Below are positions 22,734 through 37,958 of a DNA stretch of 64,000 nt, piece by piece (position 1 is the stretch's first letter; every line of letters starts with the position of its first letter). Source of the DNA: Lampris incognitus (taxonomy: Eukaryota > Chordata > Actinopteri > Lampriformes > Lampridae); contig NC_079223.1 of the NCBI RefSeq assembly GCF_029633865.1, positions 36,859,739 to 36,923,738 of the forward strand, in the 5' to 3' direction. Under the pieces are notes generated by a model. It did no database searches, was not told the origin of the DNA, and worked only from the letters and a program-made list of their open reading frames with translations. A program made the position numbers and the translations under genes.

Positions 22734-22859
22734 AGTTCTACATTTCTTAATAACTTTGAAAACAGAAGTGCTTGAATGAATGAAAAGTCCATTTCCATGT
22801 TTTTATCTCTAGTTTTGTTTTCTCCTTTTATCATTACCTGCTTTGTACCTGTGTTCCTT

Positions 22860-22995
22860 GTCATAAAGTAAAGCCCAACGCATCGCGTTTTAATGCATGA
22901 AATGTGCTGTGTGAATAAAGTTTTGATTGTTTGACTGACTGAATTATTGATTGATTGATTGAGTGATCGATTCGTTGATTGATTGATTGATTACA
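22860..22995 (+). repeat. LINE/SINE 3' tail with TTGA/ATTG repeats
   Basis: GCATGAAATGTGCTGTGTGA, then AATAAAG, then irregular TTGATT repeats to about 22993. This looks like an L2-type 3' terminus with a tandem tail. Confidence 0.65.
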
Positions 22996-23184
22996 TCCAA
23001 GTTGGAAAAGGAAACTGTTTTTGACAGTCTGTAACTGACATTACTATGAAGTAAAGTTCATCATTTAATGTCTTCCATTGTGCCCCTGTTTTTGTCTACC
23101 TTAAGCCTCTCTTCCCTGCTGGCACCTTGGTGTATCCATTCTGGCTGTCATTGTTTTCATACTTGGGGGGGGGGGGTATTTGTT

Positions 23185-23370
23185 TTGGGCAGTATGCTGG
23201 TTTAGTGGCCGGACTGTTAACTCACAGAAACAGGTTCCTGTGTTCGATCCCTGCCCGTCTGTATGGAGTTTGTATGTTCCACCTGTGTGTGTACTACAGG
23301 TTTCCTCCACAGACTACTTTTCTCCAACAGCCCAGGAATGTGCATGGTAGGGTAGGGGAAGGGTGACTAG
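23185..23370 (+). mobile_element. Diverged tRNA-derived SINE, plus strand
   Basis: A tRNA-like head (GGCAGTATGCTGGTTTAGTG) with a B-box-like TGTTCGATCCC near 23240, followed by a body related to family A (tgtatggagtttgtatgttc, tttcctccac). Strongly diverged and truncated. Confidence 0.7.
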
Positions 23371-23589
23371 CTATGCTACCATATAAATCGGATGTCAACA
23401 CTGTTGTTGACACTGTGCTGCTCACAATGTGGGCAATATAGCCAACTAAATGACATATTTCTATTGTAGTAAACATATTAACATTGTATAACTCAACTAA
23501 TTTTGTTCTATTGATTAATTTCACAAGGAATAGATGAACCCATTTCAAAAAGTGGATATACTATTATTATACTTATAGATATTTATAGA

Positions 23590-23905
23590 TTTTTATTCAT
23601 TCATTCTCTGTGCCTCCTTAAGCCGACCCAGGGTCATGGGGACTGCAGACAGGGAGACACCCTAAACTGGACACTAGTTTAGCACAAACAATACAAATAA
23701 TAACTCACACATTTTTTATATCGGTGGGAAATAAAGAGTCTTCAGTTCACTGCTTTGTACTGTGGGGGGGAATCTGAAGCGCCTGGTGGAAAACCCACAT
23801 GAAAATGAGAGAACACACAAACTCCACACAGAAGGGCCGGGATAAAAGTCACGACCCTTTAGCAGTGAGGCATCTGCATTAAACACAAAGCCCCATGCTG
23901 GCCCA
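23590..23905 (-). mobile_element. Old SINE family A copy
   Basis: Minus strand carries a decayed version of the family A body and tail (CTGCAGTCCCCATGACCC near 23630; the TGTGTGGAGTTTGTGTG block near 23820), with the head near 23860-23905. No target duplication recognised. Confidence 0.7.
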
Positions 23906-24660
23906 AGAGAAGGTCTACTTTATCACAAGCTGTTACATTTATAGTATAATAATATGACAATAAAACAACAATATTGATAACAATGATAATAATAACAACA
24001 ACCTTCTTCTGTCTATACGGACTAATACTATGAATCAGAGACTATTATAGGGCTTCTTCAACTGCCTTCACGCTGTAATTGCCACCGTAAATATAAACCC
24101 TGGACATGGTTATCATTAGCTGCCTCTTATATACAAGACCCAAGGAGGCCAGGAGCCAGGGACCAACTCAGTGTTACTCTTGTCAGAAATCTCGACCGCA
24201 ACAGGAACTAAGCCCAACTGATGACCATCAAAAATCACCGCCAAAAAATACAGAAAAATAGCCTCCTTTCATGTGGTGGGCATGAGTGTGTGGAGAAGAA
24301 ATGGTTTCGAAGCCTCTGCCTCACCACTTAAGCTGTCACTTGACGCTGGCAACAAACAAAACCCAAGAATGTCTTTCACTCAACAAGACTACTGTTCAAT
24401 AAAACCATTAAACCATTAATAAAATCATAGAATAACAGCATTCATTTTGCACTCTATGCCGCGCATTTTTAAATTTATGTGATGGGTTTTGCATGTTATT
24501 CATAAACAAAAAAATGTCAACCCAACAAACAAAAATTTAAGTCATGAACAATTGAAACCTAAAACTGGATTTGCAAGTGTATCACTTCACTGACAGATAG
24601 ATTTGTAAACTTTAAATGTGAAACTAATATGCTGAACATTTTTTTCATTCTGAAAAAAAA
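23906..24660. other. Intergenic, nothing recognised
   Basis: AT-rich sequence without open frames of note. Confidence 0.5.
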
Positions 24661-24703
24661 ATTTGTAGACCCCACAAACTGTCTTTTAACTAACACTCAT
24701 TTC

Positions 24704-24900
24704 ATTGGTCCAAAGATTCCTCCAATTGGCAGCTGTTGCCTGGTGACTCAGAGCTCTTCCCTGCCACGATAAACTTCCTGTCTCTTTCAGCCATCATGAC
24801 TCATCACACCTGTCAGTATTCCAGCATCTGATTGGGTGATAAGTTTGCCTACCTGCCTGTGTTCTCTGATTTGATTGGACGGGCTATTATCACTATATAT
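24704..24900 (+). promoter_or_regulatory. Candidate promoter: CCAAT-box cluster and TATA-like run
   Basis: ATTGG/CCAAT occurs at 24704-24708, 24722-24729 (both orientations overlapping), 24831-24835 and 24874-24878. Two TGACTCA sites lie at 24754-24760 and near 24797, and a TATATATA run near 24893. The density is higher than in the neighbouring sequence. No coding exon follows, so this is a weak inference. Confidence 0.3.
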
Positions 24901-24944
24901 ATTCAGATATATAAACAGCCAAGCCTTTGTGGTGGTATGTGCAG

Positions 24945-25004
24945 AGAGAGAGAGGGAGAGAGAGAGAGCGATAGAGAGAGAGAGAGAAAGAGAGAGAGAG
25001 AGGG
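24945..25004. repeat. GA-rich microsatellite
   Basis: Interrupted (GA)n, about 60 bases. Confidence 0.9.
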
Positions 25005-25017
25005 AGAATTGAATTTT

Positions 25018-28725
<3,708 letters not shown>

Positions 28726-28729
28726 GTAT

Positions 28730-28864
28730 TGTAACCGGTTATTTTCTTGCCCGGTGCGGGATTCGATACGGGGTGTACTGCACCACAAGGCGACATCACT
28801 AACCGCTCGGCTAAAGGGTCAGACCCGTAAACTAGGGGCTAACGTGTCTTATTAGTAGTTTACA
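28730..28864 (-). mobile_element. Short tRNA-like module with TG...CA ends, second copy
   Basis: 135 bases on the minus strand, beginning TGTAAACTAC and ending CCGGTTACA, with perfect GTAT duplications at 28726-28729 and 28865-28868. The A-box region (CTTTAGCCGAGCGGTTAG) and the TATCGAATCCC B-box-like segment match the module at 12007-12163. Confidence 0.75.
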
Positions 28865-28888
28865 GTATCTTGACACACAAATCTAAAG

Positions 28889-28995
28889 ATTCAGAATCAG
28901 GTTTGTTGGCCATGTAGGTTTGTACATACATGGAATGTGACTCCAGTTTCGTGGCTCTCTCAGTGTACTTAACATAGAATAACAACACTTACAAC
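28889..28995 (-). repeat. LINE/SINE 3' tail ending in GATTCTG
   Basis: Minus strand matches the plus-strand segment 61180-61288 over about 95 bases (gagagccacgaaactggagt, acctacatggccaa, then the gattctga tail), with several mismatches. Confidence 0.75.
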
Positions 28996-29495
28996 ACAAC
29001 AATCTTCAGATATACACATACATACAAACACTAACGTCATGGCAGCCTGCAATCTTTGTTTCGTCCCAAGTTCAGAGATAAGCCGATGCGGATGTGTAAG
29101 TTCAGAGATGAGCCTGCATGTATGTGTGTGGGTGTGTTTTGCTTGTATGACTCTTGACCTGTGTAGCCCTGTGAAGATACTTAGCTCTATGAACATGATA
29201 ACTTGCTACTGTTGTTGCTACACTGTTGCATAATAAGTATGGTAAATTTACAATCTCTTCTATGTTTTAAGGTGTGGCTTCTACAACCAATGGGGCTTGG
29301 AGGGAGTTAGACCACAGCCTCTTTCCCTGTACCGGGGATGAGGACTGTGGCCCCTCTGGTGATGTTTGAAGCTTTCGATCACCTGGGCCCCCTCAAGCCA
29401 TTCTGGCGTCCAGGTTTACATAGACCTCTTTCAGATGAACCCATTTACCCTGATCCCATGTCCACTGATCCATTGCTTGAGCAATCCCTTGCTCA

Positions 29496-29942
29496 ACTTT
29501 TCACCATTGAGGCGTCCGGGTAGCGTAGTGGTCTATTCCGTTGCCTACCAACATGGGGATCGCCAGTTTGAATCCCCGTGTTACCTCCAGCTTGGTTGGG
29601 CATCCCGGCAGACACAATTGGCCATGTCTGCAGGTGGGTGTGTGTCCTGGTGGCTGCACTAGCGCCTCCTCTGGTCGGTCGGGGCGCCTGTCCGGGGGGA
29701 AGGGGAACTGAGGGAAATAGTGTGATCCTTCCATGCGCTACATCCCCCTGGGGAAACTCCTCACTGTCAGGTGAAAACAAGCGGCTGGCGACTCCACATG
29801 TATCGGAGGAAGCATGTGGTAGTTTGCAGCCCTCCCCGGATCAGCAGAGGGGGTGGAGCTGCAACGAGGATGGCTCGGAAGAGTGGGGTAATTGGATGGG
29901 TACAATTGGGGGGAAAAAGGGGGGGGGGACTTTTCACCATTG
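29496..29942 (+). mobile_element. SINE family B, full length, perfect 14-bp target duplication
   Basis: Body 29510-29928, with ACTTTTCACCATTG at 29496-29509 and 29929-29942. The head has an A-box-like region (GGGTAGCGTAGTGGTCTATT) and a B-box variant (GTTTGAATCCCC). The body matches the copies at 9759, 42966 and 50720. The perfect duplication suggests it is relatively recent. Confidence 0.93.
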
Positions 29943-30814
29943 GTTCATGGGAGCGTCAAATCAGGTAACTGCAACAGAAACCCATTTTGCTCCTGTTATG
30001 TTGAATTGCATGCAATGCTTCTTCTATTATTGTATGCACTACTTCAGTGTCATTCAAAGTGTCAGGCTCTCATTCAAAGGTGGATGACAATTAGTTTGCC
30101 CACCAATGTTGACGTACAAGATTTTGATAATAAGGCCAGTGATTGAGAATGATTCGTCCAGCATCTAATGGTCTATTTCCTAAAGTTTTCCCTGCAACTG
30201 TCTTATTCATCATCATCAGCGGTCACTGGGGGTCGAGTAGGACTGTCCTCCTTCTAGGTCCTTGTGGGTATCCTTGCGGGAGGACGCCTGTGCGTGACAT
30301 CTTTTTACATGGAGTTGCTGATGCGCCTGCAGCCACCACACGGTCGTTGGCAGGAGGTGTCCAGAGACCATTTGCATGGAGAACCAAGACGATTGGGGAC
30401 CACCCTCTGTTGCAGCCTTCATCCACCTTCACTGGCATCCTCTTCCGCCAATTCCACTGTTTAGGTCTTTGTTGGCTCGCGCTTCATCTGGAACCTCCCT
30501 CTTGACCTATCTGCCTTGGGTGACCCTACCAGGAGCCAAGCTCCGGACGGCATAGTTCTTAGGGATCATTGGTACAGGCAAGCTTCTCCACCACAACAAG
30601 GTTGGCGATCCAGGAGAAGACTGCCTTATTGCATCCTACTGGCTTGATACATAGGATAATACAACAATGCCGCCTTAGTTAACTACAGCTAATGCTCTTA
30701 AATGCAACCCACACCCACACTTGGTATGGGAGTGCTGGATTTAAATTTAAGCAATATGTACACTTTTCCTGCTAAGGAACTGTTAATTTCAAGACAGTGC
30801 AACCAGTAGGAAAC
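29943..30814. other. Intergenic; GC-richer segment 30200-30640 of unknown type
   Basis: 30200-30640 differs in composition from its flanks and looks like a fragment of a dispersed repeat, but I cannot assign it. Open frames there have no recognised domain. Confidence 0.4.
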
Positions 30815-31164
30815 CTTTTTTTTTATATGTACTTTATCAATTCCTGTGGGGAAATTTTCCTCTGCATTTAACCCATCCCAGCACACACTAGCTAAGCAGT
30901 GGGCAGCCGCCATGAAGCGCCTGGGGACCAACTCCAGTTCTTCTTTCCATTGCCTTGGTCAGGCGCACAGACAGGAGTACTAACCCTCACAGGCATGTCT
31001 TTCTGATGGTGGGAGGAAACCAGAGCACCTGGAGGAAACCCTCGCAGACACGGGGAGAACGTGCAAACTCCACACATAAAGGACCTGGGACGGCCTGGGG
31101 CTCGAACCCAGGACCTTCTTGCTGTGAGGCAACAGTGCTAACCGCTGGACCACCACGCTGCCCT
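30815..31164 (-). mobile_element. tRNA-derived SINE with family A head and a different tail
   Basis: The head and body start (31164-31005) match family A, including GGTTCGAGCCCC. From about 31000 downwards it changes to an unrelated second half (minus strand: agttggtccccaggcgcttc, then gggttaaatgcagaggaaaa) and ends with TTGATAAAGTACATATAAA. The tail resembles the LINE tail at 60350-60412 rather than the GGAT tail. Confidence 0.8.
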
Positions 31165-32902
31165 TTATAGCTGGGTCACCTTTTTACATCAGATGAGGGG
31201 AGGCATGTTGACTCCTCACTGGGAATTAATGAAGATTCAAAAACCTATTGCTTTAAATGCAGAGTCAATGTTTTATTTCAGCAATGTCAAGCAATAAGAA
31301 AGAAAAAAAACAATGAGAAGTTTAAAAGTGATTAAAACCACAAGAGGATAGATAAAAAAATAATCCAACATCCAGATATGTATCAATCAGACAAATAAAG
31401 ATCTCCACATTCAGTGAGACATAAAGCAAAAAACACATCAAAATCAGTGATAGAGTCTCACTCTTACGATCAAAAATCAAAAGCTATCAATCTCAAAATA
31501 TTTTCCAGTGCCATCTGAGAAATACATAAATACCCCTTCTCTGGGGTAACGCCCCAAGTGTCCCACTATTAAGTTCCCCTTTTCCATTACAGGCCTTTTT
31601 ATACTCTCTTGACCCTCGCGGCCTGTGTAAAACTGTCCAACCGCCCACAGCCACACTCATCATTACCTAACACGGACCAAACAATATGGTCCTAACGAAT
31701 TCAGCCTCAGTGATTTTACAATGATCACATAAGTGTCATAGTCATCTCAATAATCGTTATTTCACTTGATTATACTCTAATACAATTTCTTACACTGGTC
31801 AGTCTAAACACGTGTAAAACTTATTTGTTTCACACCGTCTCTGACTTCCCCTTTTGTAAGTCACTTCCTGTTTTCGGAGCAAGGGCTCTGCCTTATTACC
31901 AAAAATCAGCTGTCACTGAATATTTTGGTAATTATTATTTTTGATTATACTCATGATTGCATTCGTTAATCCATAAAATGAATCAAGAGCAACACCGTAG
32001 GTTTCCTCCCGGCTACATTCAAAGCCCCTCTCATCTCATCTGATCTCATCTGATCTCATCTCTCTCTGTTGCCCTGCTACCGTCTCCTCCTGTGCCACTA
32101 TTTCCCTTACTGGTTCCAGCAGCTCCTAAATCTGTTTTTCCTTCTTGATTTTGTCATCACCAGTTTTTCCTCCAGAGGAGCTGAAACTGTAGGAGATGGT
32201 GACACGGCCAATACGTTTGAGAAATACCAGTATATATTTTTCTACTGTTAGTTATCCAGTGGGTGTTTGGTGTGCTTTCTTTTTTTCTCAAATCTACATC
32301 CTGTTTTACGGGAATTAAGTCTTAAATGTTTACACCTGCTAACAGCTGCCTCGTACAACCACAGCCTTTCTTCTGCTGTCGCCCACTGACTGCAGCTCCA
32401 CTGGATTGGGAAATGAGCAGCGTTATCTTCAGTCCGCCCAGATCGCTCCATTAGTTTAGGTTTAACAACAGTCTAACACTAAGAAATGTTTTTGGAAAAA
32501 AAAATCTTTGAATAGGAAGTGGACAATTAACAATTAGGGCAAAGTAACCCAACAGTGTTTTCAAAAATAAGTCTTGGAGCTTTCCTTATCTATCCAAGTT
32601 TCTTACATTTTATTATTAATTTTATTTATTAATCTGTCAAGCAGCCATTAGTTGGTTGGTGGTTTGTGGTATTTTTAACAGCACACTGGTACATGACGTT
32701 AGCCTTCGGCTAATACCATTAGCATTATATAAGTAACGATACGACCTACTTCTGTTTGTCTTTATGCTAATAACAAACACAGCAGAGTGGCTTCAAAGAA
32801 TTAGCTAGCTAGTTTTCATATAACTCCTCTCTGCAGATCTGCCATTTTCACACTGGCTGTTCTGTTATTTGGCTATCTAAGTAGCAAAACTACTTTAACT
32901 AT
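31165..32902. other. Intergenic, nothing recognised
   Basis: AT-rich. It includes a short run of ATCTCATCTG-like repeats near 32030-32060. No gene seen. Confidence 0.5.
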
Positions 32903-33310
32903 CAAGAACCAAGATTCAGGGGTTTATTCGTCACATACTTCACGTATGTGATGAATGAATACAATATATATACAATATTACAATATAATAATAATATTGA
33001 TATAATATATTATAATATAATATTATTAATATTATAATATTATTAATAGTACAATGAGCAGTGAATTTTTTTTTTGGCAAACTCCGAAAACTGCAACAAA
33101 AGAGGAATGGTACAACAATAAGGTACAACAATAAGACAAGAATAAAATAAAATGAAATACTATAAAATTTGAAAAGGTAAAAAAATCCGGGAGTATACAG
33201 AAAGTATATCCCGATAAATATCTATATACATTGTGCAGTTGCTGTACAATACAAGTGTGCAAATAGTCTGAAGAGTAAAGTGTGAAGTGTCGGAGGCAAA
33301 GTGGCAAATG
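32903..33310 (-). repeat. Dispersed repeat, minus strand, with AT-rich insert
   Basis: Starts on the plus strand with AACCAAGATTCAGGGGTTTA, the complement of a (GATTCT)-type LINE/SINE tail. A TA/TAA-rich stretch follows (32960-33050), then moderately complex sequence to about 33310. The end is uncertain. Confidence 0.5.
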
Positions 33311-33342
33311 GCGATAGTATTACAAATGTATTTATGCATGCT

Positions 33343-33480
33343 CAGTAATCCAGCTAAGAAAATTAAAGAAAGTTGAATCAGTTCATCTGGACACAATGTT
33401 TATTGACAGAAACGTTTCATCACTCATCCAAGCGACCTCTCAGTTTAGATCATAACTTGGTGGACAACATTGTGACCCAG
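33343..33480 (+). repeat. Fold-back element arm (related to 40505 and 42056)
   Basis: tgcatgctcagtaatccagc, then gttcatctggacacaatgtt, then cgtttcatcactcatccaag: the same block as the arms at 40505-40640 (plus) and 42056-42176 (minus). Only one arm is present here. Confidence 0.7.
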
Positions 33481-33960
33481 CTGATAGGCAGCTCAGGTCA
33501 GATAAGAATAAGTCAGAATCAGGAAATACATTAAAAATATGTTTGCACATAAAATGGGTTTGCCTTGACAGGTTGCACACATAGAGCACATAAGAGAGAT
33601 TATGATTAAAAAAATTATGAAAAGTTGGTATATCTGAGTAAGCAAGAGGAGAATACAGGACAGCAGATGTCCTCTACAGAGATGGTGCAAAAGGTTAGAT
33701 AAAACTCTAGATTAGAGATAGACAAGGTATTATCTAACGATACCTTGCAGATAGGGAAAAAAACAAAAAAAACAAAACATGGAAACTGGACTTTCTCTAC
33801 ACTATACAAACACTATGCAATGCCATCAGTGGTTGTAGGTTATTATTTAATTTCATTAGAACAGTAGGTAGATTGCGTAACAATTCAGCTGAACCCAAGT
33901 CTGCCTTGTCAGAGCTATAAAACAGCTGAGGATCCGGCCTATAAATCAAATGCAAGGCTG
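33481..33960. other. Intergenic, nothing recognised
   Basis: AT-rich sequence without features. Confidence 0.5.
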
Positions 33961-34007
33961 TGTGTGTGTGTGTGTGTGAGTGTGTGTGTGTGTGTGAGTG
34001 TGTGTAG
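33961..34007. repeat. TG microsatellite
   Basis: Interrupted (TG)n, about 47 bases. Confidence 0.9.
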
Positions 34008-34079
34008 GCCCTTCTACTGAACATGTCTGGGCGTATTCCCTGTCAGTGCATCCTGAGAGTGATCTTTTTAAGGCCCCTT

Positions 34080-34640
34080 GCTTTGCTGTAACGCTTTTTA
34101 CACACAGCCTTTTCAAGGCACGAAAGTCACGCCATTAAGCCGGCAGGACGTTCTGTGTAAAAGGTACGAACACGGAAGGGGGGGGGGTTGGTTAAATAGT
34201 TGTTCCGGCGTTAAGACGGCAGCGGAGGTAGTCACAGACCCAAATCGACGTATGCATACAGTGTGGGCAGAGCCGACGCTCGTTACACGTCACGCCGGCT
34301 CTGCTTCCGGAACGCCTGCATGCTATGTAATATCGCACACCGGGGCGTCAATCTGCCGCCTTTGTTTGGTTCAGTGTAAAAAAAAAATGTAAAAAAAGGA
34401 GCCGGCGCAAAGACGGGTCTTCATTACAGCCCTGTTGCGGGATCTGTGTAAAAACGCCTTGTGACTTTTTTTTAACACAAACGTGCAAGTGTAATTTTCT
34501 GCATCTTCAAGTGGAAAAAAAAAAAAAAAAGCGATGTTGATTATATGGATTCGGTGGCGTTGTCCAGCCGAGCTTCCGTTCCTTATGCTAGGAATCGCTT
34601 TAGCTAAGCGGCACATCCGGTATTGTTGTTCACACGGGGT
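34080..34640. other. CpG-richer block, possible non-autonomous DNA element
   Basis: This block contains repeated motifs of the type TGTGTAAAAA (near 34160, 34370, 34448), paired with ttttacac on the other side (34097), and more CG than its flanks. The arrangement hints at a decayed non-coding transposon. Ends and duplication were not found. Confidence 0.3.
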
Positions 34641-35517
34641 AATCAGAAACTTGCGTTATCCGATTTGAATGAACCACTTGTTTTAAAGCCCGGTCTGATG
34701 CAGCCAGGCGAGCAGCGGCTGGCGTCCAAACGTCCCGGCAGGGCCGATACTTGGCAATATGGAAATGAAGTGGCTTATGGTTTGGGAATCGTCCCTCTGA
34801 TCATGAGGCAGGCACCCCGATGACCTCATTTATCTGCTTGTGTGTGAGTGTTTATTTGAAAGTTCAGCTTTATCTTCGCCACACAGTTTCCAACTTATCA
34901 GCTTGAGTTTTGGCTGTGAAGTAAGTCATGGATAAGACATCCGCCACAGTACATGGAAGCAGATCCAAACAGGCAGCAGGTGGGGTGGAGGGTGGAGGAG
35001 GGACAGCAGCCACTAAGCAAACATTACAAAACGAGCACAGAAACAAAATGGCCCCCTCTAATAGCGCGGCCCTTCAGCAAGGACGACTGTGATGGGTAAA
35101 TGGTTAATACGAGGCTGAGGCCATCTGGGTCAGCAGTCAGTGAGAGTTTGCTGACTGAACTTGCTGCGCCCACTCGTACTTCACATCCACGACACCGTGT
35201 GTCCGAGCTTTGTCCGTGTATATTTACTGGGCCACTTTTGTTAACTATTCCCTCTAAGGTGCCATTTGTGAACCAGTTGTGGCAGAGGTGTCTGATGGCC
35301 AAGGTGATTACAAGGTTCACTCCCCGATAAACACTCCTAAGAGATGTGCCAGAGCTGAAGCGTGTGCGTACAAACACACACACACACACACACATGTGCA
35401 CGCACACACAGTAATGAATATCTGTTTACACTCCCCTTGTCATTTGCAACAAAAACACTGCAGTGACTCACTGTTACTATGGAGGCAGACACTGAGGCAC
35501 AGTGGGCTCATCTGTAT
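34641..35517. other. Intergenic with a short CA tract
   Basis: A (CA)n tract at about 35372-35410. No gene recognised. Confidence 0.5.
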
Positions 35518-35750
35518 CACCCATCTACCAGCCAGCCTGTCTGACTGATTAGCTGACTCGCTGACTGCCAGCCTGACTGTCTGTCTGTCAGTCTGTGGGA
35601 CTGACTGGCTGACTAGCTCACTGCCAGCCTGAATGTCTGTCTGTCTGACTGACTAGCTGACTGCCAGCCTTACTATCTGTCAGTTTGTCTGGCTGACTGA
35701 CTGACTGACTGTCTGACTGACTGACTGTCTGGCTGTCTGTCTGACTTCCT
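35518..35750. repeat. GACT/CTGT minisatellite with longer-period copies
   Basis: Built from 4-base steps (GACT, GTCT, GGCT). A larger unit containing ctgactgccagcctgactgt is repeated three times with changes (near 35562, 35621 and 35657). Confidence 0.85.
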
Positions 35751-36361
35751 GCCATAACAGTATATTAAACCAACTGAGCCTTGACCCCTCTCCAAACGAC
35801 ATCCTTATAGTTACTGTAAGCTGTCGACAGAAAAAGTCCATGTGCTTACCATCAAGTTCACGCATTATTAATGACTGGGTAAACTCCCATATATATTTTT
35901 TTTCTGTGCGTAATGCTAAACCTGTGGCCACATGAACATAAGTTTCCAAGCTGAAACAACTGATGAGTATCTAGCAAACTCTGTGGTAGAGTTTCCACAT
36001 TTATTGAAACACCCAGTAATGGAACGGCATCATGTGACAGATTAGAGAATAACAAGTGTCTTTCTTTACAGGCTGCAAAAGTAAGAACAAAGTGTCTTAC
36101 AAACAGGTAAAAGTGCAACTGCACAATATAATATTCACGCAACCATCATTGCGCAAGTCATGTTTTGCACGGATGAGAGAACATACACACACAAACACAC
36201 ATGAACTGTGCCTCACATGGCCTGTGTGCATCTCTCTCCCTTCCTTATCCCAGGTGTGCCAGTGGTCTGCCTGTCTTCATGCAATCTAACCCGAGATAAA
36301 AAAAACATTTATAAACTGCCGCCTGGAATGTACTGATAACTGTCTACTGTCGTTCTCTCAG

Positions 36362-36362
<1 letters not shown>
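35751..36362. other. Intergenic, nothing recognised
   Basis: No supported feature. Confidence 0.5.
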
Positions 36363-36401
<39 letters not shown>

Positions 36402-36472
36402 ATGTGTGTGTGTGTGTGAGCATGCAGCAAGAAAGAGAGAGATAGTGTGTTGTGTTAGATTTGCCTTTATTT

Positions 36473-36511
<39 letters not shown>

Positions 36512-36654
36512 TGTGTGTGTGACCATGCAGCAAGAGAGATAGTGTGTTGTGTTAGATTTGTCTTTATTTGAGTGAGTGTGTGTGTGTGTGTGTGTGGGAG
36601 CATGCAGCGAGAGATAGATAGTGTATTGTGTTAGATTTGTCTTTATTTGAGTGA

Positions 36655-36714
<60 letters not shown>

Positions 36715-36771
36715 ATGCAGCGAGAGAGAGATAGTTTGTTGTGTTAGATTTGTCTTTATTTGAGTGAGTGA

Positions 36772-36847
<76 letters not shown>
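36363..36847. repeat. Composite minisatellite: four spacer units between TG microsatellites
   Basis: A spacer of about 55 bases (core CATGCAGCRAGAGA, then GTGTTAGATTTG, then CTTTATTTGAG) occurs four times, near 36421, 36524, 36601 and 36714. (TG)n tracts of different lengths lie before, between and after the copies. The last tract (about 36776-36846) is about 70 bases. Confidence 0.95.
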
Positions 36848-36851
<4 letters not shown>

Positions 36852-37322
36852 AAGTTGTTTTATTTGCCTCTACGTCTGTTGGCTGTGTTCAGACGCAACA
36901 ACAAAAAAGGTGATAAGTACACAACTGTGTGTGTGTGTGTTGTGTGTGTGTGTTTTAGTGTTTTTGTTTGGATAGAGTGTGGGTGTGGAGGTTGCCTGTA
37001 TCTGTTTGCATATGTAGAACAACAGACATGATTGAGTAAGTGAGAGTGTGTGAGTGATTGTTCCTATATGTCTGTGACCTTACCTAACCTTATCAAAAGG
37101 TCACATAAGGTCAAATGTGAGTGACCCAGTCTTGCCCCTCCATAAACCCTTATCTCTAACAACCAACATTGGGTCATAGGTCATGATGTAGTCCCCTTTA
37201 TATTTGCATGTCAATACCTGCCCTGATTAACCCCCCCCCCCCGCCACCCTATACACCAAGTTTTCTTGTACCGTTTCATCCCAGAACCCTAAAACCCCGT
37301 TTACACCTGGTATTAAAATGTG
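36848..37322. other. Intergenic with short TG tracts
   Basis: TG tracts near 36926-36953 and a C-run near 37231. No gene. Confidence 0.5.
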
Positions 37323-37721
37323 TCCTGGATCCATCTATCCATCCATCCATCCATCCATTATCTAAACCGCTTATCCTGCTCTCAGGGATGCTGGAGCCTA
37401 TTCCAGCAGTCACTGGGCAGCAGTCGGGGAGCCACCCTGGACAGGCCGCCAGGCCATCACAGAGCCGACACACACATTCATACCTAGGGACAATTGAGTA
37501 CGGCCAATTCACCTGACCTACATGTCTTTGGACTGTGGGAGGAAACCGGAGCCCCCGGAGGAAACCCACGCAGACACGGGGAGAACATGCAAACTCCACA
37601 CAGAGGACGACCTGGGGCGACCCACCAAGGTTGGACTACCCCGGGGTTCGAACCCAGGACCTTCTTGCTGTGAGGCGACCGCGCTAACCACTGCGCCACC
37701 GTGCCGCCCACATCCTGGATC
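37323..37721 (-). mobile_element. SINE family A, full length with short target duplication
   Basis: Head near 37710-37650 (GGTTCGAACCCC), body, and a GGAT tail (ATCC repeats at 37335-37358). TCCTGGATC at 37323-37331 and 37713-37721 is the duplication. Unlike the copy at 6723, it has almost no CA tract at the corresponding place. Confidence 0.92.
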
Positions 37722-37958
37722 ATCAGACAGAAATCTGATCATGCTCATTAGCATCAAAATCCAAACGTAAATGCTCCCTTGATGCTTTGGGAGCAGACTG
37801 TGGGCTGATTGCCTTAACCTTCAGAGATGGGCTGAGATGCATTTGTGGCTGCAAACTCGCCAAATACATCATCTTTCCACCCATCTTTACATGTAATATA
37901 TCTAACACGGCAGTGAATGAGAAAGTGCACAGTGGGCTACATTCAGGAGGATTTTCAA
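37722..37958. other. Intergenic
   Basis: No supported feature. Confidence 0.4.

Larger units (their letters stand above)
13025..22737 (-). mobile_element. Gypsy-type LTR retrotransposon, internally deleted and interrupted by an L1
   Basis: Two 212-bp LTRs (13029-13240 and 22522-22733) lie in the same orientation, flanked by AGTT at 13025-13028 and 22734-22737. Reading the minus strand gives 5' LTR, primer-binding site, gag, a deletion, reverse transcriptase, RNase H, integrase, polypurine tract, 3' LTR: the Gypsy order. Without the nested L1 (15964-21804) the element is only about 3.86 kb. The zinc-knuckle and protease region is missing near 21925. Several frameshifts and stops show it is dead. 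By eye the LTRs differ at 5 of 212 positions. Confidence 0.93.

Noticed and set aside
29578..30087. A 169-residue plus-strand frame
   Set aside because: Most of it is the SINE family B copy at 29510-29928.
36309..36853. Overlapping minus-strand frames with repeated NKDKSNTTHYLS peptides
   Set aside because: They translate the 55-base spacer of the composite minisatellite; no evidence of coding.
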